Positions 38,868 to 48,207 of a stretch of DNA of 64,000 bases are shown piece after piece. The notes under the pieces are model-generated. The model made no database searches, was not told the origin of the DNA, and saw only the letters and a program-made list of their open reading frames with translations. The position numbers and the translations under genes were made by a program. The stretch's first letter is position 1; the number at the start of each line of letters is the position of its first letter. This DNA comes from Granulicella sp. 5B5. GTDB lineage: Bacteria > Acidobacteriota > Terriglobia > Terriglobales > Acidobacteriaceae. Location of the stretch: assembly GCF_014083945.1 (NCBI RefSeq), contig NZ_CP046444.1:3286001-3350000 (forward strand). The letters run 5' to 3'.

Positions 38868-40583
38868 ATGGTCTATGCTCGCGGGGTCGTTACCGGCGAG
38901 ATCATCGCCTGCGGCTTCGTCAAGCAGGCCTGCCAGCGTCATCTCGATGACCTGGAGAAGTCCCTTGATCCACTCTATCCTTATCGCTTTGATGAGGGAA
39001 AAGCGAATCGGCCTTGTTGGATCATCAGCAAGTTCCCGCATGTCTCCGGCAAATGGGCGCGCCGAGTCAAGGGCTTCGACAACCGGCTCGTTCTTGAGCC
39101 CTGGCAGTGCTTCATCGTCTGCTGTCTCTTCGGCTGGATATCGAAGTCGACTGGCAACCGGCGCTTCACGAAGTCGTATATCGAGGTCAATCGCAAGAAC
39201 GCAAAGTCGACGTTGGCAGCAACAATCGGGCTTTACATGCTCGCATGCGATGGCGAGGTCGATGCACAAGTCTTCTCCGGCGCCACAAAGGAGAAGCAGG
39301 CGCTTGAAGTTTTCCGTCCCGGTCGGCTCATGGCGATGCGGTCGCACAAGTTTCTTCTCAACTTCAATGTCGAGGTCAACAAAAAGAGTCTTACCCGCGC
39401 CGATGGCAGTCGCTTTGAACCCCTCGTCAAGAACCCTGGCGATGGTTCCAGCCCTTCCTGCGCAATCGTCGATGAATATCACGAGCACGACACCTCCACA
39501 CTCTATGACGCGATGGAGTCAGGCATGGGTGCGCGCGAGCAGCCTTTACTGTTCGTCATCACCACGGCTGGCTTCAACGTCGGCGGTCCGTGCTACATGC
39601 TGCGCGACGACATCATCAAGGTCCTCGCAGGTACAGTCAAAGACGACCGGCAGTTCGGCATCATCTATACGGTCGACCATGTAGATGAGTGGAAGACAGA
39701 TATCGGCATCGCCAAGGCGAACCCTAACGTCGGTGTCTCTGTCAGTTGGGAATATCTGCGTGGGCGTCAGCAGGACGCACTTGAGTTCGCGCACAAACGC
39801 AACGCCATCCTGACGAAGCACTTCGGCGTGTGGACCAACGCCGCTGCTGACTGGATGGATATGGAAAAGTGGAAGGCCTGCGCCGACCCGTCGCTCTCCA
39901 TCAAAGACTTCGCAGGCAAGCCTTGCTGGATGGGCAATGATCTCGCGGCGCGCATCGATCTCGCCAGTCGCATGCTCATCTTCAAAGAATCGCGGACGGA
40001 CAGAATATTCATTGAGGCGACGGACAAGGATGAACTTGTCGACCAGGACCATTACACGCTGTTCGGCTATCACTATGCACCCAAATCCACCATCTACGAC
40101 AATGAGCATCGGCACTATGAGCAATGGGTTGCGGACGGTGCTCTTATTGCTTGCGATGGTGTCGAGGTGCGACTCTCTCAGATCCAGCGCGACATCGAAA
40201 ACGATGCCGCGCTGTATGACATGCAATGCATCGCCTTCGATCCCTGGGGTGCGCAACAGATGCAGCAGGACCTTGCCTCAACCTTTGGTGAGGATGTTGT
40301 TTGTTCCATCCCGCAGACCCCGCAATACTTCTCTGACCCACTCAAGGAACTCCGAGCGGCGATCTATGCGGGCCGGGTACATCACAATGGCGACCCGGTA
40401 CTCACGTGGGCTGTATCGAACGCGCTGATCAACGAAAGCCCGATCAATGAGACTGTCATGCTGCGACGCGGGCCTAACGACAAACTGAAGATCGACCCTG
40501 TCGCTGCCATGATCACCGGCATGAACCGCGCCTATAACGCACCGACGATCCAATACACCTCAACCCGCGTGGTGGCTTTATGA
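38868..40583 (+). CDS. Large terminase subunit
   Basis: 571 residues from ATG 38868. The family's conserved block begins GEIIACGFVKQACQRHLDDLEK; Walker A-like VNRKNAKSTLAA and Walker B CAIVDEYHEH mark the ATPase; the nuclease domain follows MGNDLAARIDLASRMLIF. Homology seems to begin about ten residues before this ATG, where only GTG, TTG or CTG codons overlapping the small-subunit gene are available (open back to 38673), so the start is uncertain. It packages DNA into the prohead. Confidence 0.9.
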   Translation: MVYARGVVTGEIIACGFVKQACQRHLDDLEKSLDPLYPYRFDEGKANRPCWIISKFPHVSGKWARRVKGFDNRLVLEPWQCFIVCCLFGWISKSTGNRRFTKSYIEVNRKNAKSTLAATIGLYMLACDGEVDAQVFSGATKEKQALEVFRPGRLMAMRSHKFLLNFNVEVNKKSLTRADGSRFEPLVKNPGDGSSPSCAIVDEYHEHDTSTLYDAMESGMGAREQPLLFVITTAGFNVGGPCYMLRDDIIKVLAGTVKDDRQFGIIYTVDHVDEWKTDIGIAKANPNVGVSVSWEYLRGRQQDALEFAHKRNAILTKHFGVWTNAAADWMDMEKWKACADPSLSIKDFAGKPCWMGNDLAARIDLASRMLIFKESRTDRIFIEATDKDELVDQDHYTLFGYHYAPKSTIYDNEHRHYEQWVADGALIACDGVEVRLSQIQRDIENDAALYDMQCIAFDPWGAQQMQQDLASTFGEDVVCSIPQTPQYFSDPLKELRAAIYAGRVHHNGDPVLTWAVSNALINESPINETVMLRRGPNDKLKIDPVAAMITGMNRAYNAPTIQYTSTRVVAL

Positions 40584-40771
40584 CGAAGGAAATGAAGAAG
40601 TCTCTTGCGCAACTGCTGGCAATGGCAGTTCTTGCTGCCGGGCTCGTAGTGTTTACGCGCGGTGTGTGGCTGGCGTGGCGGCCTGGTGGCTGGATGGTTG
40701 CTGGGCTTTCCATCGTGCTTCCCGCTCTTTTCTGGCTTTATGACGATGTTCGCGACTCGAAGGGGCGGTAA
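40580..40771 (+). CDS. Small two-helix membrane protein
   Basis: 63 residues with two hydrophobic segments (LAQLLAMAVLAAGLVVFTRGVWLAW and GWMVAGLSIVLPALFWLY) and charged ends. The ATG overlaps the terminase stop. Its place between terminase and portal is unusual for a membrane protein; it may be a holin or a moron. No family recognised. Confidence 0.55.
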   Translation: MTKEMKKSLAQLLAMAVLAAGLVVFTRGVWLAWRPGGWMVAGLSIVLPALFWLYDDVRDSKGR

Positions 40772-42460
40772 TTGAAACTAATCTCCGGCATCTTCGAAGG
40801 CGCTCTCAAACTGCGCGCCGACATGGGCGGCGGTGCGCCTGCGCCATGGGACAACTTCTGGTATGGTCCCGCTGGCGGTCATGCTTCGGCTGCTGGTATG
40901 CGTGTCACGGCGGATACTTCCAAGCGTCTCGGCACCGTCATCGCATGCGTTTCGGCCAAGTCTCGGCAGCTCGCGTCGCTGCCGTTCAAGGTTTATAAGG
41001 ACAATCCCCGCGGTGGCAAGCGGGTTATCGATAATCACCCGGTCCATCGCCTCATCTATTTCAAGCCGAACCGCTGGCAGACGCCCTTCGAATTCAAGCA
41101 GATGATGCAGGGGCACGTCGAGCTACGCGGCAACGCTTATGCCGAGATCATCATTGATGACCGCACCGGCATCCCGCTTGAGCTCGTGCCGCTGCATCCG
41201 GACCGCGTGAAAGTTGAGGTGATCAAGTCTAGCGGCGACCTGCGGTATGTCTATAACGATCCGCTGACGGGCACCACGCGCGTCATTCTGCAGGAGGAAA
41301 TGTTTCACCTGCGCGACTGGTCAGATGTGATGGCTGTAGGGCAATCGCGCATCAGTATGGCGCTTGATGTGCTGGGCGTGGCGCTGGCGCGTCAGGATTA
41401 TATCGGCCGGTTCCTGAAGAATGATTCGCGCTCCGGGTTCATCATCACCGGCGGCAACTTTCGCAATAAGGGCGAAGAAGACGATTTTATTGAGTCTTTT
41501 CAGCGTTCGACAACTGGCTCGAACCGTGGTCGCGCCATCTATGGACCCAACGGCCTCGACGTAAAATCCATCGGCGTCACCCCGGTAGATGCGCAGCTGA
41601 TCGAGGGCCACAAGGCTTCGCAGGTTGAGATCTGCACCATCTTCAATGTGCTTCCGCACCTGGTCGGCGTAGATGCAGGCAAGGCTGCGACATATGCCTC
41701 GGTTGAGCAGTTCAACATCATGAATGCAGTGCAGTCCGTGCTGCCCATGGCCATTATGTGGGAGCAGGCAATTCAGCGCTGTCTCATCAGCGGATTCCGC
41801 TACTATGCGAAGGCGTCGCTGGCGTCGCTGCTGCGTGGCGATACGGCCAGCCGCTTCGCTGCCTATCATGTGGCCATTGGCGACGGCTGGATGTCGCAGG
41901 ATGATGTGCGCGAGGCCGAGGACATGAACCCGATTCCCAATGGGGTCGGCGCAAATTATTGGCGTCCGGTCAACTGGGCACCGCTCAAGCAACTCACCAA
42001 TGGGACGACCGTCAAGAGTGGCGGACCAGGAGGAAGCCCTGGCAAGGACGGCAAAGATGGCTCGTCCGACAATGATGATGACCAGGCCGACGAGACCGGC
42101 GGAGGTGGCGATAATAGCGCGCATCTCGAGCGCCTGAAGTTGCTGGCCGTTGATTCCGCAGCCCGTTGTGTGCGTCGCGAAGTCAGCGGTGTGCAGCGGC
42201 TGATCCAGCAAAAGGCCGGCGCGTGGGAGATATCCGAGTTCTATGCGGAGCAGGTGCGGTTTATCAATACCGTCTTCACGCTGGATGCCGCACAGCAATT
42301 GGCCGTCAAGATGGCCTGCGACGACCGCGCACAACACCTCACTATGCTGCTCGGCGATGAGGATGACGAGTTCGGCGCCGGAGCACAGGTGTGGATTGAG
42401 AATGTCGCCGCAACCGAGCCGATCAAACTGGCTGCACTGGCAGTCGAAGGAGCGAAATGA
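40772..42460 (+). CDS. HK97-family portal protein
   Basis: 562 residues begun at TTG 40772 right after the previous stop, with GAAGGGG upstream. Portal features include TVIACVSAKSRQLASLPFKVYK, HPVHRLIYFKPN, MMQGHVELRGNAYAEIIID, PLELVPLHPDRVKVE and NIMNAVQSVLPMAIMWEQAI. A Gly/Asp-rich insert (about residues 415-450) is followed by a C-terminal extension of about 110 residues. It forms the ring through which DNA enters and leaves. Coupled by ATGA to the protease gene. Confidence 0.92.
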   Translation: MKLISGIFEGALKLRADMGGGAPAPWDNFWYGPAGGHASAAGMRVTADTSKRLGTVIACVSAKSRQLASLPFKVYKDNPRGGKRVIDNHPVHRLIYFKPNRWQTPFEFKQMMQGHVELRGNAYAEIIIDDRTGIPLELVPLHPDRVKVEVIKSSGDLRYVYNDPLTGTTRVILQEEMFHLRDWSDVMAVGQSRISMALDVLGVALARQDYIGRFLKNDSRSGFIITGGNFRNKGEEDDFIESFQRSTTGSNRGRAIYGPNGLDVKSIGVTPVDAQLIEGHKASQVEICTIFNVLPHLVGVDAGKAATYASVEQFNIMNAVQSVLPMAIMWEQAIQRCLISGFRYYAKASLASLLRGDTASRFAAYHVAIGDGWMSQDDVREAEDMNPIPNGVGANYWRPVNWAPLKQLTNGTTVKSGGPGGSPGKDGKDGSSDNDDDQADETGGGGDNSAHLERLKLLAVDSAARCVRREVSGVQRLIQQKAGAWEISEFYAEQVRFINTVFTLDAAQQLAVKMACDDRAQHLTMLLGDEDDEFGAGAQVWIENVAATEPIKLAALAVEGAK

Positions 42461-43575
42461 GCAAGGCATATAGCAGCATCATGAGTGCGATGCGGTCGCA
42501 GGTCTGGGCCATCGACCCAAACAAACTCGAAGCCATCATGGCCTTTCTCGCGCTCAAGGCGCAGGGTAAGGATGCTGAGGCTTCGGTGGTCGCCGACCTT
42601 CATGGCGCCGCACAGATCCAGGCAGCGCGCGCGAAGAAGGTGCAGCAGGCAGACTCGCAGGCAACGTCCATTGCGGTGCTGCCGGTCTATGGCCTCATCT
42701 TGCACCGCGGCAGCTCCATGCGGGACATCAGTGGGCCCGCCGCGACCTCGACCGTGCGACTGCTGCAGCAGTTCAATGCGGCAATGGATGACCCCAGCGT
42801 CTCCGCCATTATCTTCGATATCGACTCGCCTGGCGGCACGGTGGAGGGCGTCGATGAGTTGGCGACGGCGATCCGCAATGCGAAGGGCAAGAAGCAGACC
42901 ATCGCCGTCTGCAACAAACTCTGTGCTTCGGCTGCCTACTTCATCGCCAGCGCCTGCAGCGAGATCGTTGCAAGCCCGTCTTCTATGACCGGTTCTATCG
43001 GCGTGTACTGTGCACATGAGGATACTTCGAAGTATCTCGAAAATCTTGGCGTCAAGGTGTCGCTCATCAAATTCGGCGAAAACAAGGCTGAGGGCAACCC
43101 CCATGAGCCGCTGACGGACGCTGCCCGCGCTCACATGCAGGAGACAGTGGACATGTTCGGCAATATGTTTGAGAAGGCCGTCGCCAAAGGCCGCAGCGTT
43201 CCGCAGCAGAAGGTGCACGATACCTTCGGCCAGGGCCTGATGTTTGGCGCTGCGCAGGCTGTGAAGATCGGCATGGTCGATAAGGTGGACACCTTCGACG
43301 CTGTACTGGCGCGGTTCGGCGTATCGCTCAGTAGTAGCAATCAGACATCGATGGAGTTGGAAGCGCCGCCGGTCGTCGGCAGTACTTCCGCTCCGAAGGC
43401 TGATGTAGGTTGCAAGTGTCAATGCGCTGCATGCCTCGGTGGCGACTGCGGAAGCTGCACCGACGACGACTGTGACGACCCCAATTGCGAAGGCTGTGCG
43501 ATGCAGGCAAAGGCGGCAAAGGCCGCCAGCGATCGAATGCGGTTTCGGCTGCAGATTGCCAACGCTGAACTTTAG
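42457..43575 (+). CDS. S49-family head maturation protease with Cys-rich tail
   Basis: 372 residues. ClpP/SppA fold: IIFDIDSPGGTVEGVDEL, nucleophile S158 in NKLCASAAYFIAS, and general base K210 in FGENKAEGNPHEP, the Ser-Lys dyad of phage S49 proteases (lambda C-like). It cleaves scaffold and capsid precursors. After about residue 315 there is a tail with nine cysteines in about thirty residues (CKCQCAACLGG, CGSC, CDDPNCEGC), unusual for this family. An internal start could provide scaffold. Confidence 0.88.
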   Translation: MSKAYSSIMSAMRSQVWAIDPNKLEAIMAFLALKAQGKDAEASVVADLHGAAQIQAARAKKVQQADSQATSIAVLPVYGLILHRGSSMRDISGPAATSTVRLLQQFNAAMDDPSVSAIIFDIDSPGGTVEGVDELATAIRNAKGKKQTIAVCNKLCASAAYFIASACSEIVASPSSMTGSIGVYCAHEDTSKYLENLGVKVSLIKFGENKAEGNPHEPLTDAARAHMQETVDMFGNMFEKAVAKGRSVPQQKVHDTFGQGLMFGAAQAVKIGMVDKVDTFDAVLARFGVSLSSSNQTSMELEAPPVVGSTSAPKADVGCKCQCAACLGGDCGSCTDDDCDDPNCEGCAMQAKAAKAASDRMRFRLQIANAEL

Positions 43576-43593
43576 CTCTTACCCGATTTCGTG

Positions 43594-43625
43594 AAGGGCC
43601 TCGCCGATGCGTGGCCCTTTGCTTT
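43594..43625 (+). terminator. Hairpin between protease and capsid genes
   Basis: AAGGGCC / GGCCCTT, 7-bp stem and 12-nt loop, then TGCTTTGC. It starts 19 bases after the protease stop. A weak terminator or processing site here would let capsid mRNA be controlled apart from the upstream genes. Confidence 0.5.
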
Positions 43626-43741
43626 GCTCCTTATGTGCCGGTGCGCTGCGTGCCGCCGGTTGTGTGTGCTCACGCAGAGCCCGACGGCTCTCGCGTGCTG
43701 GCGCTCGCCCCCAACCCGGATGCAACCCCATGGAGGGGACT

Positions 43742-45025
43742 ATGACGCTTGCAGAACTCAAGCAATTGCACACTGCGGCTCTCGAAAAGGCCAACGCGAT
43801 CGATGCGAAGGCCACCACCGAGAATCGCGCGATGACCGCCGAAGAGACGACTGCCGTCTCCGCCGCCATCGCCGAAGCTGCCAACCTCAAACAACAGATC
43901 GTCAACAAGGAAGCCCTGATGGCAACACAGCGCAGCGAGCCTGCCGTTGCTGGTATCACTCTCGGGGACAACCTCGCAGAAAAGAAGCCGTGGCGCAACT
44001 TCGGTGAGTTCCTCGGCGCTGTGCGCAAGCAGAGCGTCCGTGGTGGTCATGTCAGCGATCCTCGTCTACAGGCAGCTCTCGGTGCATCGGAGACCTCCGA
44101 TGCAGACGGTGGTTTTCTGGTGCCAGTAGAGCAGTCAACTGACATTATCGAGCGCATGTGGGATGAGGGGCAGATCGCCGGACGGGCCGACCGCACACCG
44201 ATGAAGTCTTCGCGACTTACCATTCCAACGCTCAACGAAACCAGCCGTGCGGCCGGGTTCCGTTATGGCGGCATCCAGGTCTACCGTGTGGCTGAAGCTG
44301 GCCTCCTCACTCCGAGCAAGCCGAACTTTGGTCTGCTTGAACTGATCGCGCAGGAGATCATCGGTCTCCTGTATACCACCGACACTCTCGAAGAGGACAC
44401 AGATGCACTCTCTGTGTGGGCCGCCAAGACCTTTCCGAAGGCGATGGGCTTCCAATATGACCTTGAGTGCTTCAGTGGCTCGGGAGCAGGGCAGTTCCTT
44501 GGCATCACAATGGCGCCAGGCACCGTGCAAATCGCGAAGGATAATGGGCAAGCGGCAGCGACCATCACCACGAGTAATGTACTCAATATGCATGCCGCGT
44601 TGTTAGCATCGAGCCGCAAGGATGCGTGCTGGTTTATCAATCAGAACTGCGAGCAGCAGCTGTACCAACTCACCATCCCCGGTGAGGCTGGCACGGCGGT
44701 AGCGTTGTATGTGCAGCCCGGCACGGGTAGCAACGTCAACGGCCAGTATGGCAAGATCCTCGGTCACCCCGTCATCCCGGTTGAACAGGCGTCCACGCTC
44801 GGCACTGTTGGTGACATAGTGCTGGCAGACATGAGCGAGTACCTGATCGGCGAGCGGGATGGTCTGCAAGCGGACAGCTCCATTCATGTCCAGTTCCTGA
44901 CTGGCCAGAAGGCCTACCGCTGGCGCATGCGCAATGATGGCAAGCCGAAGCAGAAGGACCCGCTGACCCCCCTGAACGGGACGCAGGCGCTCAGTTCCTT
45001 CGTCACGCTCGCTACCCGCTCGTAA
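43742..45025 (+). CDS. HK97-type major capsid protein
   Basis: 427 residues from ATG 43742 (GGAGG upstream). An N-terminal delta-like helical region (about 1-70, ELKQLHTAALEKANAIDAKATTENRAMTAEE) is followed by the HK97-fold body: SDADGGFLVPVEQSTDIIERMWDEG, LTIPTLNETSR, RVAEAGLLTPSKPNFG, GTVGDIVLADMSEYLIGERDGLQ. The N-terminal part is probably removed by the S49 protease. The gene makes the icosahedral shell. Confidence 0.92.
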   Translation: MTLAELKQLHTAALEKANAIDAKATTENRAMTAEETTAVSAAIAEAANLKQQIVNKEALMATQRSEPAVAGITLGDNLAEKKPWRNFGEFLGAVRKQSVRGGHVSDPRLQAALGASETSDADGGFLVPVEQSTDIIERMWDEGQIAGRADRTPMKSSRLTIPTLNETSRAAGFRYGGIQVYRVAEAGLLTPSKPNFGLLELIAQEIIGLLYTTDTLEEDTDALSVWAAKTFPKAMGFQYDLECFSGSGAGQFLGITMAPGTVQIAKDNGQAAATITTSNVLNMHAALLASSRKDACWFINQNCEQQLYQLTIPGEAGTAVALYVQPGTGSNVNGQYGKILGHPVIPVEQASTLGTVGDIVLADMSEYLIGERDGLQADSSIHVQFLTGQKAYRWRMRNDGKPKQKDPLTPLNGTQALSSFVTLATRS

Positions 45026-45120
45026 CCGCTGCTCACGTAGCTCAACCTCAACTCGTGGCGGGGCCGCATTATGTCGGCCCCGCTGCTCACGCGGTCCTCG
45101 CGACCGAAGGAGAAAGCACC

Positions 45121-45621
45121 ATGGGAGCACGCGGTTTCAATGTGGCCGAAGAGGGCCATGTCGTATCCATCCTGTCGCCGCAGTCTATCAGCGGTGGCGT
45201 TACCTCAACGCCCTTCCACATGAAGTATGCAGCCAAGGCCAACATCATCATCCAGTATGGTGCGTTGGCGGGCGCGCCCGGAGCCATTACGGTCAAGGCT
45301 TGCTCGGATGCTTCGGGGGACGGCGCAACGGCCATTCCATTCACCTATTACACGAAGTCTGCGGCCGGCAATACGGCCGATACGCTCGATCTGGTCACCG
45401 GTCCCTCCGCGGCCAACTCGGCGACGGCTGAGGGTTTCACGCCGGCGGACAATATCAATACGTTCGTCGAGATCGTCATCCAGTCCGATCAACTGCCTGC
45501 GGGTCTTCCGTATATCGAAGTCACTCTCGCCAGCGGTGCCGTTGCTAACTATGCCTCCGCAGTCGCGATCCTGACTGGTCTCTCCTATGCCGGCAGCCAG
45601 CAGCCCACTGTTACCACCTAA
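45121..45621 (+). CDS. Capsid-associated/decoration-like protein
   Basis: 166 residues from ATG 45121 (AGGAG upstream). Beta-rich sequence with few charges (NIIIQYGALAGAPGAITVKACSDASGDGATAIPFTYYT). It stands right after the capsid gene, where decoration or head-fibre proteins are encoded. I recognise the layout from other HK97-like phages but no named family. Confidence 0.6.
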   Translation: MGARGFNVAEEGHVVSILSPQSISGGVTSTPFHMKYAAKANIIIQYGALAGAPGAITVKACSDASGDGATAIPFTYYTKSAAGNTADTLDLVTGPSAANSATAEGFTPADNINTFVEIVIQSDQLPAGLPYIEVTLASGAVANYASAVAILTGLSYAGSQQPTVTT

Positions 45622-45636
45622 AACAACCCTTGGAAA

Positions 45637-45687
45637 CAGCCAGAAATCAGCAAAATATCGCGGATTTCTGGCTGAATTCGCTGATTT
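45637..45687 (+). promoter_or_regulatory. Pair of mutually exclusive hairpins
   Basis: CAGCCAGAAATC (45637-45648) pairs perfectly with GATTTCTGGCTG (45663-45674). The overlapping word AAATCAGC (45644-45651) pairs with GCTGATTT (45680-45687). The two stems share AAATC, so only one can form at once. They fill the 100-base gap between head genes. Confidence 0.5.
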
Positions 45688-45721
45688 CCTCTTGAATTGT
45701 AGCCATTTTTGAAGGGTTTCT

Positions 45722-45922
45722 ATGCTTCGCGTTCGCATGTCGGATGGGCCTCGCAGGGGCGAAATCGTTGAGGTTTCCTGCGAAGCTGGGTGGGCCATGC
45801 TCAAGGATGGTCGTGCCACTGATCCACGGCTCGAGAATATCGCTCCATATGTCGAAGTGAAGTCCGCGCCTATTGGCGCTGAGGTATCAGAGCAGCCGCG
45901 CACACGCCGGAGGGGGCGATGA
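45722..45922 (+). CDS. Hypothetical small head-region protein
   Basis: 66 residues with GAAGGG before the ATG. Begins MLRVRMSDGPRRGEIVEV and ends in a basic tail TRRRGR; the middle is a small beta-like domain. Coupled by ATGA to the connector gene. No family recognised. Confidence 0.6.
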   Translation: MLRVRMSDGPRRGEIVEVSCEAGWAMLKDGRATDPRLENIAPYVEVKSAPIGAEVSEQPRTRRRGR

Positions 45923-46782
45923 ACTCAGAGATCATCCAACTCTCGCAACCGGCCGTCGAGCCCGTGTTGCCTGCTGAGGCTATGGTTCAGCTCGGCCTCG
46001 GCAACCCGGTCGACAGTATACTCAATACCCAGCTCACCACGCAGATCGCAAACCTGCTGCTGGCCGCGCGGCGTTATTGCGAAGGTTATACCCGCAGCTG
46101 CTATATCACCACCAACTGGCTCTACCAGGGCGACCACTGGCCCGCATGGGACAGCCGTTACGCCCGCAACTGGTACTGCGGTCTCCGCCTTCCCAAGCCG
46201 CCGTTTCAGTCCATCCAATCCTTCGTCTATATCGACGAAACGGGCACGCCGCAGACACTGCCCGTCGACCTGACCTATGGCAACTCCGTCACCCCGACAT
46301 ATGCTTACCAGCTTGACCCCGGCTCCGATGTAAAGCCTGCGCGCCTGCTGCCTGCATGGGCGCGTCCCTGGCCGCCGCTGCGGCTCGTCGCCAATGCCGT
46401 GCAGATCACCTTCAAGTCCGGCTTCGGTGGTCCCGTCACGGCGTCGATGGCAAACGCCTCAGCCATCCTCACCGGTCCAGTCTTCAACCCCGGCGATAAG
46501 GGACAGTCAGTCAGCGTTCCCGGGGCCGGTGCAGCGGGTGCGGCACTCATCACCACCATCGCCAGTGTCGACATCAATGGACAGGCCACACTTGCAGATC
46601 CTGCGCAGGCGGTCGTCGCCAGCACGTCGAATGTCTATGTCGGCCAACCGGTGCCGGAAGAGATTCGGCTGGCGATCAAGCTGGCGACACAGTTTTATTA
46701 CGAGCAGGGCGCGGTCACCGACCTCAAGATGCCGCGCGTCGTCAACGATCTTCTCGACGGTTACGTGAACAGGAGCGCATAG
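45919..46782 (+). CDS. Head-tail connector protein (gp6 / phiE125 gp8-like)
   Basis: 287 residues. The N-terminal helical unit NTQLTTQIANLLLAARRYCEGYTRSCYITTNW and the C-terminal EEIRLAIKLATQFYYEQGAV are those of phage head-tail connectors of the gp6 class, with a beta insert between. The protein forms a ring under the portal. An insert of Gly/Ala/Thr residues (about 175-230) lengthens it relative to short gp6 proteins. Confidence 0.78.
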   Translation: MNSEIIQLSQPAVEPVLPAEAMVQLGLGNPVDSILNTQLTTQIANLLLAARRYCEGYTRSCYITTNWLYQGDHWPAWDSRYARNWYCGLRLPKPPFQSIQSFVYIDETGTPQTLPVDLTYGNSVTPTYAYQLDPGSDVKPARLLPAWARPWPPLRLVANAVQITFKSGFGGPVTASMANASAILTGPVFNPGDKGQSVSVPGAGAAGAALITTIASVDINGQATLADPAQAVVASTSNVYVGQPVPEEIRLAIKLATQFYYEQGAVTDLKMPRVVNDLLDGYVNRSA

Positions 46783-46784
46783 CG

Positions 46785-47183
46785 ATGGCACGCTGGCCCT
46801 ACCCGTTCCAAAACATCAGCAATCCCGACATCATTCCGCCTGGGATGCTTCGTAGTCAGGCGCAGGTGCAGACCAAAAGCAGCACGCAGACGGGCACCGG
46901 TTCGCAGCAATCCAGTTGGACGACTGCACTCACCTGCATGTGTGCCGTCATGGCACTCACTCCGAAGGAGTCGTTTCAAGATGGCCAGTACATAAGCCAG
47001 GTCGTATCGAGAATCTCCATCTATTGGCCCGGTACGAGCGTCATACTCACGGCTGGAATGCAGGTTCTTCTCTCCACGGTGGGCATGCCGGTGCGCACAT
47101 TGACGGTGCAGTCCGTGGTGCCAGTCGCGCCACGTAACCGAGTCATAGATCTCTATTGCATTGAGATCAACGGGGTGCAGTGA
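46785..47183 (+). CDS. Head closure / head-tail joining protein
   Basis: 132 residues. Small beta-barrel pattern: ALTPKESFQDGQYISQVVSRISIYWPGTSVILTAGMQVLL and YCIEINGVQ, the layout of head-closure proteins that follow a gp6 connector. It is TGATG-coupled to the next gene. The family call rests on position and weak pattern. Confidence 0.65.
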   Translation: MARWPYPFQNISNPDIIPPGMLRSQAQVQTKSSTQTGTGSQQSSWTTALTCMCAVMALTPKESFQDGQYISQVVSRISIYWPGTSVILTAGMQVLLSTVGMPVRTLTVQSVVPVAPRNRVIDLYCIEINGVQ

Positions 47184-47599
47184 TGTCGATCGAGGCTGGG
47201 CTCTTTCAACTGCTCTCGCAGTCGGCGGCGCTGCAGGCGCTGGTCGGCAATCCGGCAGCGTTTGTCTTTCCGGTGATGCTGCCGGAGAAGCCGCCGCTGC
47301 CGTGTATCAGTTATCAACTTGTCGGCGGCTCTGCTAACCCAGCGCTTACGCGGTCAGGGGTGCAGCGCAGGCGATATCAGTTCGATTTTTGGGCGGACTA
47401 TGAGCAGGGTACCTATGACCAGGCGATTGCCCTGCGCGATGCCGTGATTCACCTGCTCAATGGATTTACTGGCGCATTGCCGAATGGGTTTTACGTCACC
47501 TCGATTTTGTATCACCAATCGCTCGACGGATTTGAGAACGACGCCCGGCAGTACCGCTGCACGGCAGAGTTCTATATCACCTACAATCTGCCCGCATAG
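47183..47599 (+). CDS. DUF3168-family tail completion protein
   Basis: 138 residues from ATG 47183. The pattern GLFQLLSQSAALQALVG...LPCISYQLVGG...RRYQFDFWADYEQGTYDQAIALRDAV...DGFENDARQYRCTAEFYITY is that of DUF3168 (lambda gpU-like tail terminator group). It caps the tail before joining to the head. Confidence 0.78.
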   Translation: MSIEAGLFQLLSQSAALQALVGNPAAFVFPVMLPEKPPLPCISYQLVGGSANPALTRSGVQRRRYQFDFWADYEQGTYDQAIALRDAVIHLLNGFTGALPNGFYVTSILYHQSLDGFENDARQYRCTAEFYITYNLPA

Positions 47600-47656
47600 C
47601 TCACCAGTGAAGCGGCCCCAACATATGCCACCGCGACGGCATAAGGAGAAATTTCT

Positions 47657-48127
47657 ATGCCTTATATCGATAGCCAGTCGTTTCAGGGAATTGGGGCGCA
47701 ATTGTCGATCGGCGGAGTTGTCGGCACCGCAGGTGCATTGCTGCCCGTCTTTGAAATCACCGACCAGGCATTTCCCGAGGGAACATGGGACAAGCTCAAT
47801 GTCTCAAACTTCAATTCGTTGAACAAAGCCAAGGAATACCGCAAGGGTATGGTCGACTTCGGCGAGATGAAGCTGAAGGGCAACTTCGTACCGGCAGACC
47901 CTGGCCAACTCGCGCTCGCCGCAGCTTTTGCGGACCCGCAAAATCCCTACCAGTTCACGATGCAGTACCCGAAGGCTCCGGGGCAGGCCACGGCCGGAAA
48001 TCTGTATGCCTTCAACGCTGTCGTCATGGGCTTCTCGCCGGGCTCCACGCTGCAGCCTGACAAGACGGTTGAACTTTCCGTCACGCTGCAGATCGTCAGT
48101 GCTCCCGTGCTCACGGCGGGCAGCTAA
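47657..48127 (+). CDS. Major tail (tube) protein
   Basis: 156 residues, preceded by AAGGAGAAA. Beta-rich: SIGGVVGTAGALLPVFEITDQAF, GEMKLKGNFVPADPGQLALAAAFADPQNPYQFTMQYP and a closing ELSVTLQIVSAPV. Position between tail terminator and chaperone fixes it as the tube subunit. Length is typical of siphovirus tube proteins. Confidence 0.8.
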   Translation: MPYIDSQSFQGIGAQLSIGGVVGTAGALLPVFEITDQAFPEGTWDKLNVSNFNSLNKAKEYRKGMVDFGEMKLKGNFVPADPGQLALAAAFADPQNPYQFTMQYPKAPGQATAGNLYAFNAVVMGFSPGSTLQPDKTVELSVTLQIVSAPVLTAGS

Positions 48128-48207
48128 ACAAGCCGGGCGGTGGTTTTGTCGCGGGGCCACCGCCCGTACCACACACGCGACACACCTCACTCCAATAAAG
48201 GAAAGCC

